A stretch of 64,000 nucleotides of DNA from Qipengyuania citrea (lineage in GTDB: Bacteria; Pseudomonadota; Alphaproteobacteria; Sphingomonadales; Sphingomonadaceae): the NCBI RefSeq assembly GCF_024171405.1, contig NZ_JALJZT010000002.1:1178001-1242000 (forward strand). The letters are read 5' to 3'. The position numbers and the translations under genes are program-made. Shown here in pieces: positions 17,987 to 28,063 of this stretch. Numbering within the stretch: position 1 is the first letter of the stretch; each line of letters begins with the position of its first letter. The notes beneath the pieces were generated by a model. It had not been told where the DNA came from. It made no database searches and saw nothing but the letters and a program-made list of their open reading frames with translations.

Positions 17987-18973
17987 ATGACCGCACAGAC
18001 CGACCTGCCCACCGGCCAGGACCTGCTCGCCGAGATCAATCGCCTCCGCAAGGAGAAGAACGCGATCATTCTCGCGCATTACTACCAGACCGCCGATATC
18101 CAGGACCTTGCCGATTTCGTCGGCGACAGTCTGGAATTGAGCAAGAAGGCCGCCGAAACCGATGCCGATGTCATCGCCTTCTGCGGCGTGAAGTTCATGG
18201 CTGATACGGCCAAGATCCTCAGCCCCGAAAAGATCGTGGTGCTGCCCGACATGGACGCGGGCTGCAGCCTCGAGGACAGCTGCCCGCCGGACAAGTTCAG
18301 GGCCTTCCGCGAAGCGCATCCCGACCATATCGCGCTGACCTACATCAATTGCTCGACCGAGGTTAAGGCGCTCAGCGACGTGATCGTCACCAGCTCCAGC
18401 GCGGAAACGATCATCAGCCAGATTCCCGAGGACCAGAAGATCATCTTCGGCCCCGACCGGCATCTGGGTGGCTATATGAGCCGCAAGTTCAACCGCGAGA
18501 TGCTGCTGTGGCCGGGCGTGTGCATCGTCCACGAGGCCTTCAGCGAGACCGAGCTTCTGAAGCTCAAGGCGCAGCATCCCGATGCGCCGGTCGCCGCGCA
18601 CCCCGAATGCCCGCCGACCATCGTCGATCATGCCGATTACGTCGGTTCGACCAGCGGCATCCTGCAGTTCGCGGAAACCTTCGAGGGCGACACGCTGATC
18701 GTGGCGACCGAGCCGCACATCATGCACCAGATGGAAAAGGCGCTGCCCAACAAGACCTTCATCGGCGCGCCCGGCGCCGACGGCAACTGCAGCTGCAACA
18801 TCTGCCCCTACATGGCGCTCAATACGATGGAGAAGCTCTACGCCTGCCTGCGCGATCTCGAACCGCGGATCGAGATCGAGGAAGGCCTGCGCCTCAAGGC
18901 CAAGCAGAGCCTCGACCGCATGCTCGAAATGGCCAGCGGCACGATCGGCAAGGGCGATCTGGGCCGCGTATAG
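17987..18973 (+). CDS. nadA: Quinolinate synthase
   Basis: Condenses iminoaspartate and dihydroxyacetone phosphate to quinolinate in de novo NAD synthesis, using a [4Fe-4S] cluster. The 328-residue protein shows LAHYYQTADIQDLADFVGDS, the first cluster Cys in FCGVKFMADTAK, PDMDAGCSLEDSCP, a VCIVHEAF segment, and the last cluster Cys in NCSCNICPYM. nadB and nadC are not in the window. The next gene starts only 24 bases downstream. Confidence 0.95.
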   Translation: MTAQTDLPTGQDLLAEINRLRKEKNAIILAHYYQTADIQDLADFVGDSLELSKKAAETDADVIAFCGVKFMADTAKILSPEKIVVLPDMDAGCSLEDSCPPDKFRAFREAHPDHIALTYINCSTEVKALSDVIVTSSSAETIISQIPEDQKIIFGPDRHLGGYMSRKFNREMLLWPGVCIVHEAFSETELLKLKAQHPDAPVAAHPECPPTIVDHADYVGSTSGILQFAETFEGDTLIVATEPHIMHQMEKALPNKTFIGAPGADGNCSCNICPYMALNTMEKLYACLRDLEPRIEIEEGLRLKAKQSLDRMLEMASGTIGKGDLGRV

Positions 18974-18997
18974 GATACTATTTCAGGGAGAGAATTG

Positions 18998-21115
18998 ATG
19001 GTCGCACGTCTGGCGCTGGCCGCCGCGCTCGTTTTCACCGCCGCACCGATCGCAGCGCAGGAGGGCGATGCGGAGGATTCGCATATCTGGCTCGAGGAAA
19101 TCCAGGGCGAACGCGCGCTGGCCAAGGTCGACCAGTGGAATGCCGATACCGAGGCGGTGCTGACCGCGCAGGCGGAATATCCGCTGGCCAAGGCCTGGGC
19201 CAGGCAGATCCTCGACGATACGCGGCAGATCGCGATGCCCGATGCGATCATGGGCGATCAGGTCACGAACCTGTGGCGCGATGCGGACAATCCGCGCGGG
19301 TTGTGGCGCACCGCGACGCTCGAGAGCTATCTGGCGGGCGCCCCCGAATGGCGCACACTCATCGATGTCGACCAGCTGGGTGAGGACGAGGGCCAGAGCT
19401 GGGTATGGCACGGCGCCAACTGCCTTGCGCCCGAATACACCCGCTGCCTGGTCTCGCTTAGCCCGGGCGGAACCGATGCCGACGTGGTCCGCGAGTTCGA
19501 CATCGCGACCGGCGCCTTTGTCGAAGGCGGGTTCACGCTTCCCGAAGCCAAGTCGAATGTCGCCTGGTATGACGAGAACACGCTGTTCGTCGGCACCGAC
19601 GAAGGCGACGGATCATTGACCGATTCGGGCTATCCGCGTCTCGTCAAACTGTGGGAGCGCGGAACCGATTTTGCGCAAGCCCGGCTGATTGCCGAGGGCG
19701 AACAGACCGATATCAGCATGAGCGGCTTCTCGGTGCTCGACGGCGAGACCCGCTATCGTTTCGTGCGCCGCGGCCCCAGCTTCTGGACCAGCGAATATGC
19801 GCTGGTGACCGACAGCGGCGACACCGTCGCGCTGCCAATGCCCGAGGATGCCGAGTTCGAAGCGGTGCTTGGCGGCTTTGTGATCGGCAAGCTCAATTCC
19901 CCGATGGAAACATCTGCGGGCACCGAACAGCCCGGCGCACTGCTCGCCTGGTCGCTCGACGACGTGCTCGACGGGGGCGATCCGCAGCCCTTTGCGGTCT
20001 TGCGTCCGAGCGAAACGCAGGCGGTCGAACAGGTCGCGGCGTCGGAAAACAAGCTGTGGGTCAAGGTGCTCGACGATGTGTCGGGCAAGCTGATCGAGCT
20101 TACGCCGGGTTCGGATGGATGGTCCGCACGGGCCATGGACTTGCCCGCCAACAGCACCATCCAGATTGCCGAGACCACCGGTACGGGCGACACCGCTTTC
20201 GTCACCGTGGAAAGCATGCTGACCCCGCCGACGCTCTATGCCGTGCCCAGCGACGGATCGCCCGTCGCGATCGCCAGCGAGCCGGCACAGTTCGATGCGA
20301 GCAAGTTCAGCGTTGAGCAGAAGTTCGCCATTTCGAAAGACGGTACCAAGGTGCCCTATTACCTCGTTCGTCCGAAAGATGCCGAAGGTCCGCTGCCCAC
20401 GCTTATTCACGCCTATGGCGGGTTCCGCGCGGCGCAGACGCCCAAATACCTTACCGCCGAACCCTATCGCAGCGGTCCGCTTGGCCTGTTCTGGGTCGAA
20501 AGCGGCAATGCCTATGTCCTCGCCAATATCCGTGGCGGCGGTGAATACGGGCCGCGCTGGCACGAAGACGCGCTGCGCGAAAAACGCCAGAACAGCTTCG
20601 ACGATTTCCATGCGGTGGCCGACGATCTCGTCGCCAACCGGCTGGCTACCCCGGGCCGTATCGCCGCTTCGGGCCGCTCGAACGGCGGCGTGCTGGTCGG
20701 CGCGGTAGCGAACCAGCGCCCCGATCTATACGGCGGGATCATTTCGGGCAGTCCGCTGATCGACATGAAGCGCTACAACAAGCTGCTCGCGGGCGCATCG
20801 TGGATGGCCGAATATGGCAATCCCGACGTACCGGCAGACTGGGCCTTCATGCGCGAATGGTCGCCCTACCAGAACATGCGCGATACGCCCGACGTCCCCG
20901 CGGCGTTCTACTATCTCTCGACGCTCGACGACCGTGTGCATCCCGGCCACGCGCGCAAGGCGGCGGCCAAGCACGAAGCCTGGGGCCAGACCTTCTATTA
21001 TCACGAGTATCGCGAGGGCGGACATTCGGTCGGATCGGACCATGAAGAAGACGCGAAGCGCGCCGCATTGCTGCTCGCCTATCTCAATCGCGAGATCGGT
21101 AGCGGAGCGGACTAG
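18998..21115 (+). CDS. Secreted S9-family prolyl oligopeptidase
   Basis: 705 residues. A signal peptide (about 1-22, ending PIAAQ) sends it to the periplasm. An N-terminal beta-propeller spans roughly 70-440 and the C-terminal alpha/beta hydrolase follows. Catalytic Ser lies in GRSNGGVLVG, Asp in STLDDRVHPGHA and His in EGGHSVGSDHEED. ANIRGGGEYGPRWH upstream of the Ser is typical of the POP subfamily. ATG at 18998 has AGGGAGA about ten bases upstream; an in-frame TTG three bases earlier is less likely. It would cleave small Pro-containing peptides. Confidence 0.9.
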   Translation: MVARLALAAALVFTAAPIAAQEGDAEDSHIWLEEIQGERALAKVDQWNADTEAVLTAQAEYPLAKAWARQILDDTRQIAMPDAIMGDQVTNLWRDADNPRGLWRTATLESYLAGAPEWRTLIDVDQLGEDEGQSWVWHGANCLAPEYTRCLVSLSPGGTDADVVREFDIATGAFVEGGFTLPEAKSNVAWYDENTLFVGTDEGDGSLTDSGYPRLVKLWERGTDFAQARLIAEGEQTDISMSGFSVLDGETRYRFVRRGPSFWTSEYALVTDSGDTVALPMPEDAEFEAVLGGFVIGKLNSPMETSAGTEQPGALLAWSLDDVLDGGDPQPFAVLRPSETQAVEQVAASENKLWVKVLDDVSGKLIELTPGSDGWSARAMDLPANSTIQIAETTGTGDTAFVTVESMLTPPTLYAVPSDGSPVAIASEPAQFDASKFSVEQKFAISKDGTKVPYYLVRPKDAEGPLPTLIHAYGGFRAAQTPKYLTAEPYRSGPLGLFWVESGNAYVLANIRGGGEYGPRWHEDALREKRQNSFDDFHAVADDLVANRLATPGRIAASGRSNGGVLVGAVANQRPDLYGGIISGSPLIDMKRYNKLLAGASWMAEYGNPDVPADWAFMREWSPYQNMRDTPDVPAAFYYLSTLDDRVHPGHARKAAAKHEAWGQTFYYHEYREGGHSVGSDHEEDAKRAALLLAYLNREIGSGAD

Positions 21116-21173
21116 GCACGGAGATGGGCTTCGCGCGTTCATCCCCTGACCGCAACTGGCAGGGGATGGGCGC

Positions 21174-22490
21174 GTGACCGCCGACATACGCTTTTTCTGG
21201 GCACGACTGAACGCGAATTACTGGTTTTATCCGGCGCTGTTCTCGATCATGGCGGGCGCGCTGGCGTTCATCATGGTCTGGCTCGACCGTGCGGGGCTGG
21301 CCGAATTCCTCAACGAAGTCGACTGGATCGTGCCCGCGCGCCCCAAGGGGGCGGCGGACATGCTGACCGTGATGGCGGGGAGCATGATCGGCGTCGCCTC
21401 GACCGTGTTTTCGATCACCATCGCCGCGGTCGCCTATGCCAGCGGCAATTACGGTCCGCGGCTGCTGACCAATTTCATGGAGGATCGCGGCAACCAGCTG
21501 AGCCTGGCGACCTTCATCGGCAGCTTCGTCTATGCGCTGATCGTGCTGCGCGCGGTGCGGGCCGAAGATGAAACCCCCGCCGCGCTGGCCGATGCCACCG
21601 CCACCGCCCTGCCCGGCTTTACCCCGCAATTGTCGCTGCTGGTCGCCTATGTCCTGATGGGCCTGTGCGTCGCGGTGCTGGTGTTCTTCCTCAACCACAT
21701 CCCGTCGAGCATCCGCATCAACAAGGTGCTCAAAGGTATCGGGGAACGGCTGCTCGAGGCGGTCCGCGAGACCTATCCGGTCGAAGACGAGTTCTACGAA
21801 GCAGTCGAACCCAAGGGCGGCAAACCCTTGACCGCACGCGGCACGGGCTATGTCCAGCTGGTGGACTTCGACGAATTGGTGAAGATCGCGCGCGATTGCG
21901 GCTGCACCATCTCACTGCGCGTGCGCACGGGCGACTTCGTCCATCGCGACATGCCGTTCCTGGATGTCGATGGCTGCGATCCCGCGACCATCGATGAACG
22001 CATCCGCGGCTGTTTCACACTCGGCTCCACCCGGACACCCGAACAGGATCCCCAATTCCTGATCGACGAACTGGTCGAGATCGGGCTGCGCGCGCTGTCC
22101 CCCGGGATCAACGATCCCTTCACCGCGATCACCGCGCTCCATTGGCTGGGTGCCGCGACCGCAGAGATCGGACGGCGGGACTTGCGCAAGGATATCTGCG
22201 GCGAGGATTGCGACGATTGTCCGGTGATCCCGCTGCCCGACGATTTCGCCCACTACGTAAGCCGCGGATTCGGCGCGATCCGCAGCGGGGTAGCGAGTTC
22301 GCCCACCGCAGCGGAAGTCATGCTCGATACGCTTGCCAATGCCGCGGTGCCGATCCGCGACGAGCGCCGCCAGACGCTGCTCAAGGACCAGGCCGACAAG
22401 CTCGCGCGGCAGACGCGGCTGGTGCTTGTCGGCCCGGACCTCGACCGGTTCGAGCGTCACGTCGCACGGTTCAACAAGGTCTTCTGGTAG
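21174..22490 (+). CDS. DUF2254 membrane protein
   Basis: 438 residues starting at GTG. Four hydrophobic segments occupy the N-terminal 165 residues (about 20-40, 62-85, 108-128 and 142-164). The soluble remainder contains YVQLVDFDELVKIA and LSPGINDPFTAITALHWLG, the latter being the strongest DUF2254 signature. Function is unknown; distant resemblance to mechanosensitive or ion-conducting proteins has been suggested for such architectures but is not demonstrated here. It converges on the DMT transporter gene with three bases between stops. Confidence 0.8.
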   Translation: MTADIRFFWARLNANYWFYPALFSIMAGALAFIMVWLDRAGLAEFLNEVDWIVPARPKGAADMLTVMAGSMIGVASTVFSITIAAVAYASGNYGPRLLTNFMEDRGNQLSLATFIGSFVYALIVLRAVRAEDETPAALADATATALPGFTPQLSLLVAYVLMGLCVAVLVFFLNHIPSSIRINKVLKGIGERLLEAVRETYPVEDEFYEAVEPKGGKPLTARGTGYVQLVDFDELVKIARDCGCTISLRVRTGDFVHRDMPFLDVDGCDPATIDERIRGCFTLGSTRTPEQDPQFLIDELVEIGLRALSPGINDPFTAITALHWLGAATAEIGRRDLRKDICGEDCDDCPVIPLPDDFAHYVSRGFGAIRSGVASSPTAAEVMLDTLANAAVPIRDERRQTLLKDQADKLARQTRLVLVGPDLDRFERHVARFNKVFW

Positions 22491-22493
22491 GGG

Positions 22494-23399
22494 CTAGCGA
22501 ACCCGGCCCGGCCGCCCCGCGCGCGCCAGCACCAGCGCGGTACCGACCAGCACCATCCCGACGACATCCAGCGGCGCCAGCAATTCGCCGAATGCCAGCC
22601 AGCCGACCGTGGCGGCAATGGCGGGCTGGGTCAGCAGCGCCATCCCGATGATAAGCGGCGGGAAATGGCGCAGCGAGAAGACCAGCAAGCCCTGCCCGAC
22701 AAGCTGGCTGCTGAGCGCGAGCACCAGTACCGGCGTCCACCCCGCGTCACCCGGCCACACCGGTTCGCCCGCAGCCAGCGCGATGGCGAGCAGCAGCGGC
22801 GCGGCGATGAGGCTGACCAGCAGCAGCACTGCCCACGGCCCCAGTGCGGCCCGTGCCCGCTGGGCGGGAAGCAGGTAGAAGGCATAGAAGATACCCGCTG
22901 CGAGGCAGAACAGGTCGCCCACGAAGGTGGTCGCGGAAATCTCGAGGCTGCGGCCCAGCAATATGCCCGCGCCGAGCAGCGCCGCGAGCACGCCCACCCC
23001 TTCCTGCCCCGACGGCGCACGCCGCGCCGCGATGATGCCCCAGGCCATCAGGATCACGCTGCCCGAATTGCCGAACAGCGTGGCATTCGCGAGCCGGGTC
23101 CGCTCGATCCCGACATGCCAGCTGGCGAGGTCGACTGCGAAAAACGCGCCGGCGAGCAGGCACAGCAGCACCAGCCGACCGTCGATCGGTCCCGGCGAAC
23201 GGCCGCGCCAGGCAAGCAGCGCCAGCACCGGGAGCGGCAGCAGAAGCCGCCAGAAACCGGCGGAGACGGGGCCGGTGTCGGACAGCCGGACGAGCCATGG
23301 ACCCAGCGCCAGCGCGATGTTTCCCGCGACCAGCGCGGCGAAGTGCCATGCACTCGCCTGAAAGCCATTCTTGTCAGGTGTGGCGGTTGCGCTGCCCAT
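22494..23399 (-). CDS. DMT-superfamily (EamA) transporter
   Basis: 301 residues with ten hydrophobic helices arranged as two EamA repeats, the drug/metabolite exporter plan. Repeat one has PVSAGFWRLLLPLPVLALL; repeat two has ASQ-like LSSQLVGQGLLVFSLRHFPPLI and QPAIAATVGWLAFGE, the hallmark end of EamA domains. Substrate unknown; candidates are amino acids or other small metabolites. It diverges from the Old Yellow Enzyme gene with a 53-base gap that must hold both promoters. Confidence 0.85.
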   Translation of the reverse strand: MGSATATPDKNGFQASAWHFAALVAGNIALALGPWLVRLSDTGPVSAGFWRLLLPLPVLALLAWRGRSPGPIDGRLVLLCLLAGAFFAVDLASWHVGIERTRLANATLFGNSGSVILMAWGIIAARRAPSGQEGVGVLAALLGAGILLGRSLEISATTFVGDLFCLAAGIFYAFYLLPAQRARAALGPWAVLLLVSLIAAPLLLAIALAAGEPVWPGDAGWTPVLVLALSSQLVGQGLLVFSLRHFPPLIIGMALLTQPAIAATVGWLAFGELLAPLDVVGMVLVGTALVLARAGRPGRVR

Positions 23400-23452
23400 G
23401 ACCCGCCCCTAGCTCAATGGCCAACACGCGCTAGCAAAAAGGATTTGCCCGC

Positions 23453-24565
23453 ATGCACGAAAGCCTGTTCCAGCCGCTCACCATGGGTGCCCTCGAAGCG
23501 AAGAACCGTATCTTCATGGCACCGCTGACCCGCGGCCGCTCGACCCAGCCCGGCTCGGTCCCCAACGAGATGATGGAAACGTACTATCGCCAGCGGGCGA
23601 GTGCCGGCCTGATCATTTCCGAAGCCACCGGGATCAGCGTCGAAGGCCTCGGCTGGCCCGCCGCACCGGGGATCTGGAGCGACGAACAGGTCGAAGGCTG
23701 GAAGCCTATCACCGACGCCGTCCATGCAGAAGGCGGGCTGATCGTTCTCCAGCTGTGGCACATGGGCCGCCTGGTGCACCCCGATTTCCTCGGTGGCAAT
23801 CCGCCGGTGTCCGCCAGCGCGACCACCGCGCCGGGTCATGCGCATACTTTCGAAGGGCGCAAGGATCACCAAGCCGCGAGGGCCCTGTCGGTCGATGAAA
23901 TTGCGCGCGTGGTCGAGGACTATCGCCATGCCGCCGAGAACGCGAAGAAGGCCGGCTTCGATGGCGTCCAGCTGCACGCGGCGAATGGCTATCTGGTCGA
24001 CCAGTTCCTGCGCGACAGCACCAATCTGCGCGATGACGATTATGGCGGCAGCCCTGAAAACCGCAGCCGCTTCCTGCGCGAAGTGCTGACCGCGCTGGTC
24101 GATGTCTGGGGTGCGGACCGCGTTGGCGTCCGCCTGTCGCCCAATGGCGAGACGCAGGGCTGCGACGACAGCGACCCGGCAGCTACCTTCGGCGCCGCCG
24201 CCCGGGTGATCGAGGAACTCGGCGTCGCCTTCCTCGAATTGCGCGAACCGGGTCCCGACGGCACCTTCGGCAGCACCGACGTTCCCAAGCAAAGCCCGCT
24301 GATCCGCGAGCTTTATACCGGCGCGCTGGTGCTCAACAGCGACTACACGCCCGAGGGTGCGGTGGCTGATCTCGAGGCCGACCGGGCCGACGCGATCAGT
24401 TGGGGCCGCGACTTCATTTCCAATCCCGACCTGCCGGCACGCTTCCGGACGGGCGCGGAGATTGCGCCGAATGTGAATGTGCCGCATAGCTGGTATGGTC
24501 AGGGACCTGCCGGATACATCGATTACCCGATGCTAACTAAGCAGGAGCAAGCTGCGGCCGAGTGA
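23453..24565 (+). CDS. Old Yellow Enzyme-family alkene reductase
   Basis: 370-residue FMN flavoprotein that reduces activated C=C bonds (enones, nitroalkenes) using NAD(P)H. Characteristic segments are FQPLTMGALEAKNRIFMAPLTRGRS at the start (flavin site), QLWHMGRLVHP, HAANGYLVDQFLRDSTNLR (substrate-binding His and Asn), YGGSPENRSRF and, at the end, DAISWGRDFISNPDLP with YDYP-like IDYPML. The NemA/XenB-like class fits best. It is followed after 30 bases by a CitE-like gene in the same direction. Confidence 0.93.
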   Translation: MHESLFQPLTMGALEAKNRIFMAPLTRGRSTQPGSVPNEMMETYYRQRASAGLIISEATGISVEGLGWPAAPGIWSDEQVEGWKPITDAVHAEGGLIVLQLWHMGRLVHPDFLGGNPPVSASATTAPGHAHTFEGRKDHQAARALSVDEIARVVEDYRHAAENAKKAGFDGVQLHAANGYLVDQFLRDSTNLRDDDYGGSPENRSRFLREVLTALVDVWGADRVGVRLSPNGETQGCDDSDPAATFGAAARVIEELGVAFLELREPGPDGTFGSTDVPKQSPLIRELYTGALVLNSDYTPEGAVADLEADRADAISWGRDFISNPDLPARFRTGAEIAPNVNVPHSWYGQGPAGYIDYPMLTKQEQAAAE

Positions 24566-24595
24566 GTCGCCGTGCGGCGACACTTCGGAGGCTGA

Positions 24596-25471
24596 ATGCG
24601 GTCGTGGATACTCATCCCGGCAGATAACGAGAAGGCGATCGGCTCGGCAGCGGGCACGGGGGCCGAGGCAGTGGTCATCGACCTCGCCCGGCCCCTTCGT
24701 GCTGCCCAGCAGGCCACCGCCCGGATCGCCGCGACGACCTGGCTGCGGCTGCATCGCGAACAGCTGGTGGCGCAGCGCAAGTTCGAACGCTGGGTGCGCA
24801 TCCCCGCGCTCGGCACCCCGCACTGGCGCGATGATCTGGATGCCGCGATGGATGGCTCGCCGCACGGGATTGTGCTGTCGCACTGCCGCGGCGCGGACGA
24901 TATCCGGCAATTGGCTTCGGTACTGTACGAATTCGAGGACCGGCTCGGGCTGGCGGCAAACATCACGCGGATCATGCCCGAACTGGGTTCGACCCCGGCC
25001 GGCGCGCTGACGATCCGTCGGCTGGCCGACGAGCTGCACCCGCGCGTGTCGGCACTGACCTGGGATGCGGTCGGGCTGGCCCATGCCATCGGCGCGCGCC
25101 GGCTGCGCGGGCCCGGCGGACGGTGGGGAGACGCGCTGGCGCAGGTCCGCGCGCAAATCCTGCTGATCGCCCATGCCCGCGGCATCGGCGCGATCGAACA
25201 CCCGTTCCGCGATGTTCGCGACGGCGAAGCGGCTATCCGCATTGCCGATGCGGCACGGGCGGACGGGTTCACCGGCATGTTCGCCATCCATCCGGGGCAA
25301 GTCGAGGGCATCAATGCCGCCTTCGCCCCCCTCGAAAGCGAAATTTCCGACGCGCACAAGATCGTCTCGACCTTTGCGACCAATCCCGGGGCGATCTCGT
25401 TGTCGGTGGGCGAGCGCCGCGTGGGCCAAGCCGATCTGGAACGCGCCAGGCGGCTGCTCGGCGAGGACTAG
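24596..25471 (+). CDS. HpcH/HpaI (CitE-like) family protein with altered active site
   Basis: 291 residues resembling CoA-ester lyases of the CitE beta-subunit group (MRSWILIPADNEKAIGSAAGTGAEAVVIDL, then a TIM barrel ending in GMFAIHPGQVEGINAAF). Several active-site positions seem changed: the usual RxN...T segment reads VRIPALGTPHW, the metal-binding ET segment reads PELGSTPAG, and the usual G..D..ADLG reads WDAVGLAHAIGA. It may therefore act on a different substrate or be inactive. Its TAG shares four bases with the TAG of the opposite lipoprotein gene (CTAG). Confidence 0.75.
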   Translation: MRSWILIPADNEKAIGSAAGTGAEAVVIDLARPLRAAQQATARIAATTWLRLHREQLVAQRKFERWVRIPALGTPHWRDDLDAAMDGSPHGIVLSHCRGADDIRQLASVLYEFEDRLGLAANITRIMPELGSTPAGALTIRRLADELHPRVSALTWDAVGLAHAIGARRLRGPGGRWGDALAQVRAQILLIAHARGIGAIEHPFRDVRDGEAAIRIADAARADGFTGMFAIHPGQVEGINAAFAPLESEISDAHKIVSTFATNPGAISLSVGERRVGQADLERARRLLGED

Positions 25472-25785
25472 TCCCCGGCGGGGTCGTCGCCCGCTTCTTC
25501 CGCGATCACCGGAGCAGGCGTAGGTTCGCTGGCTTCCTCGGGTTCGGCCGACGCTTCGCTGGCTGGCGCCGCGGCAGACGGCTGGCTCGGCGCTTCGCGT
25601 ACCGGTGGCGACTGCGAGCGCAGCCGGTCGAGCGGAATCATCGCATCGCTGATCGTTCCGCCGATTACTTCACCCTTGGCGTTGCGCTCGGCCTCGACCT
25701 CGGTCTCCGCCGGGGGCGTATCATCGCCGCAGCCGGACAGGATCGCGGTGGCAGCGACAAGCAAGACAGCCGGACGTATCATCAT
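25468..25785 (-). CDS. Small Pro/Glu-rich lipoprotein
   Basis: 105 residues. The N-terminal signal ends in the lipobox AILSGCGDD, so Cys about residue 19 should be acylated. The mature part is short, acidic and rich in Pro, Ala and Glu, with no fold I recognise; [20 protein letters not shown] is the only conserved-looking core. Its start overlaps the lipB stop (ATGA), so it is translated as the second gene of a lipB operon. Confidence 0.65.
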   Translation of the reverse strand: MMIRPAVLLVAATAILSGCGDDTPPAETEVEAERNAKGEVIGGTISDAMIPLDRLRSQSPPVREAPSQPSAAAPASEASAEPEEASEPTPAPVIAEEAGDDPAGD

Positions 25786-26453
25786 GGCAGCGCATTGGCC
25801 TTTCCTTCGAGCGCCGCGAGGAAATCCCCGAAGCGCGCCCGCAATGCCTCATCGAAGGCCGCGGGCGCAAGATCGATTCCCAGCCGTTCGAGGCTGGTCA
25901 CGCCGAACTCCTCGATCCCGCAGGGGACGATCCCGGTAAAGTGCGACAGATCGGGCGCGAGATTGACCGAGAAGCCGTGCATGGTCACCCAGCGCCGCAC
26001 CCGCACGCCGATGGCACCGATCTTGGCTTCGCGGCCGTCGACATCTTTCGTCCAAATGCCGACCCGGCCCGCGCTGCGCCAGCTGGTTACGCCGATATCG
26101 GCCAGCGTGGCGATCACCCAGCCTTCGAGCGCATGGACAAAACCGCGCACGTCGCGTCCGCGTTCGCGCAAGTCGATCATCGCATAGCCGACCCGCTGGC
26201 CCGGCCCGTGATAGGTATAGCGCCCACCGCGTCCCGCCTCGACCACTTCGAAGCGCGGGTCGAGCAATTCGGCCCCATCGGCGCTGGTCCCCGCGGTATA
26301 GACCGGCGGGTGTTCGAGCAGCCACACCATCTCGCGCGCCTCGCCCTCGGCGATCGCACGATTGCGCGCGGTCATCACCTCGAGCGCATCGCGATAGCCG
26401 ATGCGGCCCGGCTCGGCGCGCCATTCGACGGTTTCGGGGGGTGCAGACGACAT
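25782..26453 (-). CDS. lipB: Octanoyl-(acyl carrier protein)-protein octanoyltransferase
   Basis: Transfers octanoyl from ACP to lipoyl domains in lipoate synthesis. 223 residues. [18 protein letters not shown] is the family signature, KIGAIGVRV contains the catalytic Lys, and [15 protein letters not shown] has the catalytic Cys. I placed the start at 26453 ([11 protein letters not shown]); the open frame continues to 26564, but that extension overlaps the opposite-strand gene and lacks homology-like sequence. No lipA is adjacent. Confidence 0.93.
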   Translation of the reverse strand: MSSAPPETVEWRAEPGRIGYRDALEVMTARNRAIAEGEAREMVWLLEHPPVYTAGTSADGAELLDPRFEVVEAGRGGRYTYHGPGQRVGYAMIDLRERGRDVRGFVHALEGWVIATLADIGVTSWRSAGRVGIWTKDVDGREAKIGAIGVRVRRWVTMHGFSVNLAPDLSHFTGIVPCGIEEFGVTSLERLGIDLAPAAFDEALRARFGDFLAALEGKANALP

Positions 26454-26512
26454 GCACGATTGCGTGGCGACTGGCGAAGCGCTTATCAAGAGGCAAACGG
26501 GAGAGCCGCTGC

Positions 26513-27337
26513 ATGAAATTCGATCTCGACACCGCGTGGAAAGACACCATGGGGCTGCTGTCACGCAATTTTGGCCTGCTGGCGGTGCTGGCCGGCGTCT
26601 TCTTCTTCCTGCCCTATGCCGGGTTCATGATCGCCGTGCCCGAAATGGGCGCTATGCAAAGCGCGCAGGCAGGCGGTGACTTCGAAGTCGTGATGGCGGC
26701 GGTGACCGAGCTGTATCTCGAATATTGGTGGGTGTTCCTGCTGCTCGCGCTGATCCAGGGCGTCGGACTGCTGGGGATGCTGGCACTGGTCCGGCGACGC
26801 GCCAACCCAACCGTGGGCGAAGCGCTGGCGACCGGCGCGCGCTCGGTCCCCAGCTATATCGCGGCGCAATTGCTGCAGACCGCGCTGATCGTGATCGTCG
26901 CGACGCTGCTTCTGACCGTCGGCGCGCTCACCGGCTTGAGCGCGCTTGCGGTGCTTGGCGGGATCATCGCTTTCGTCATCACCTGCTATATCGTGACCAA
27001 GCTGTCGCTTGCCGCCCCGGTCATTGCGATCGAGGGGCAGCTCAACCCGGTCAAGGCGCTACAACGCTCGTGGTCGCTGACCCGCGGCAACAGCATGCGC
27101 CTGTTCCTGTTCTACCTGCTGCTGACGGTCGCCTTCATCGTGGTATCGGCGGTCGTCTCGCTGGTCCTCGGCCTCGTGTTCGCGCTTGCCGGGGAACAAG
27201 GCGCGCTGCTGGGCGAGGCGATCGTATCGGGGCTGCTCAACGCGGTGATGATCGTGCTGATGGTGTGCGTGATGGCAGCGGTGCACACGCAGTTCAGCCG
27301 CTTGGCTACCGCCCCGCAGCCCGACGCCGAAGACTAG
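26513..27337 (+). CDS. Six-helix membrane protein, GDPD-membrane-domain/YciC-like
   Basis: 274 residues with about six transmembrane helices (roughly 19-41, 78-98, 121-165, 200-225 and 238-260). The pattern [22 protein letters not shown] is typical of a family of bacterial membrane proteins resembling the membrane domain of glycerophosphoryl diester phosphodiesterases and the DUF7847/YciC group. No catalytic domain is attached. The ATG at 26513 has GGGAG about nine bases upstream. It ends in a CTAG shared with the opposite methyltransferase gene. Confidence 0.65.
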   Translation: MKFDLDTAWKDTMGLLSRNFGLLAVLAGVFFFLPYAGFMIAVPEMGAMQSAQAGGDFEVVMAAVTELYLEYWWVFLLLALIQGVGLLGMLALVRRRANPTVGEALATGARSVPSYIAAQLLQTALIVIVATLLLTVGALTGLSALAVLGGIIAFVITCYIVTKLSLAAPVIAIEGQLNPVKALQRSWSLTRGNSMRLFLFYLLLTVAFIVVSAVVSLVLGLVFALAGEQGALLGEAIVSGLLNAVMIVLMVCVMAAVHTQFSRLATAPQPDAED

Positions 27338-27969
27338 CTTTCGCGATCCTTCCAGCCCCAGAAGAGCTGGCAGGGAAGCACGTTGAGCAGTTCGAACCCG
27401 CGATCGATGCGGCGGAAATGGCGCGCCATGAAGTCGCGCGCCTTGGCCGAGAACTGGTAGACAAGGAAGGCCCCGCCCGGGCGGATCACGTCATAGGTCG
27501 CCTGCGCAATCGCGGGGCCGACGCCATCGGGCAGGGTCGAGAAGGGCAGGCCCGACAGCACGTAATCGGCGCCGTCATGGCCATGCGCCTTGACGATCTC
27601 GACCACATCGGCGGCCGATCCGTGGACCGCATGGAAGCGGCTGTCGCGGAAATGCTTGCGCAAATAATCGACATAGAGCGGGTTGGTGTCGATCACGATC
27701 AGCGTACCGTCGCGCCGCAAGCGGTCGAGCACCGGCTGGCAGAAAGTGCCGACCCCGGGGCCGTATTCGACGAACACCTCGCACTGGTCCCAGTCGACCG
27801 GGGCGAGCATCTTGCGGATGGTGAAGCGCGAAGACGGGATGATCGAGCCGACCATCCGCGGTTCTTCGACAAAGCCACGGAAGAACACTCCCCACTGGCC
27901 GAAGAAACGCGCTGCGCGTGTACGCAGCCGGGGCCGCGAAATGGTGCCAACGCCCTGATGTCCGGTCAA
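27334..27969 (-). CDS. SAM-dependent methyltransferase, PmtA-like
   Basis: About 211 residues. After a basic N-terminal stretch comes FVEEPRMVGSIIPSSRFTIRKM, typical of phospholipid N-methyltransferases. The SAM loop follows as VFVEYGPGVGTFCQPVLDRL, then IVIDTNPLYVDYLR and an SGLPFSTLP motif. Methylation of phosphatidylethanolamine towards phosphatidylcholine is the best guess. No ATG fits; a TTG at 27967-27969 has AGGG nine bases upstream, while the nearest internal ATG would remove the PRMVG region's start. The upstream neighbour on the other strand is an MFS transporter. Confidence 0.72.
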   Translation of the reverse strand: MTGHQGVGTISRPRLRTRAARFFGQWGVFFRGFVEEPRMVGSIIPSSRFTIRKMLAPVDWDQCEVFVEYGPGVGTFCQPVLDRLRRDGTLIVIDTNPLYVDYLRKHFRDSRFHAVHGSAADVVEIVKAHGHDGADYVLSGLPFSTLPDGVGPAIAQATYDVIRPGGAFLVYQFSAKARDFMARHFRRIDRGFELLNVLPCQLFWGWKDRES

Positions 27970-28063
27970 AATCGCGTACCCTGTGATTGTTTCACTAAGG
28001 CGCCGGTTTGCCAGTCCCGCTGCACCATTGCAAGGAGCCGAGCGCGCGCCTACCGCCTTGGCG

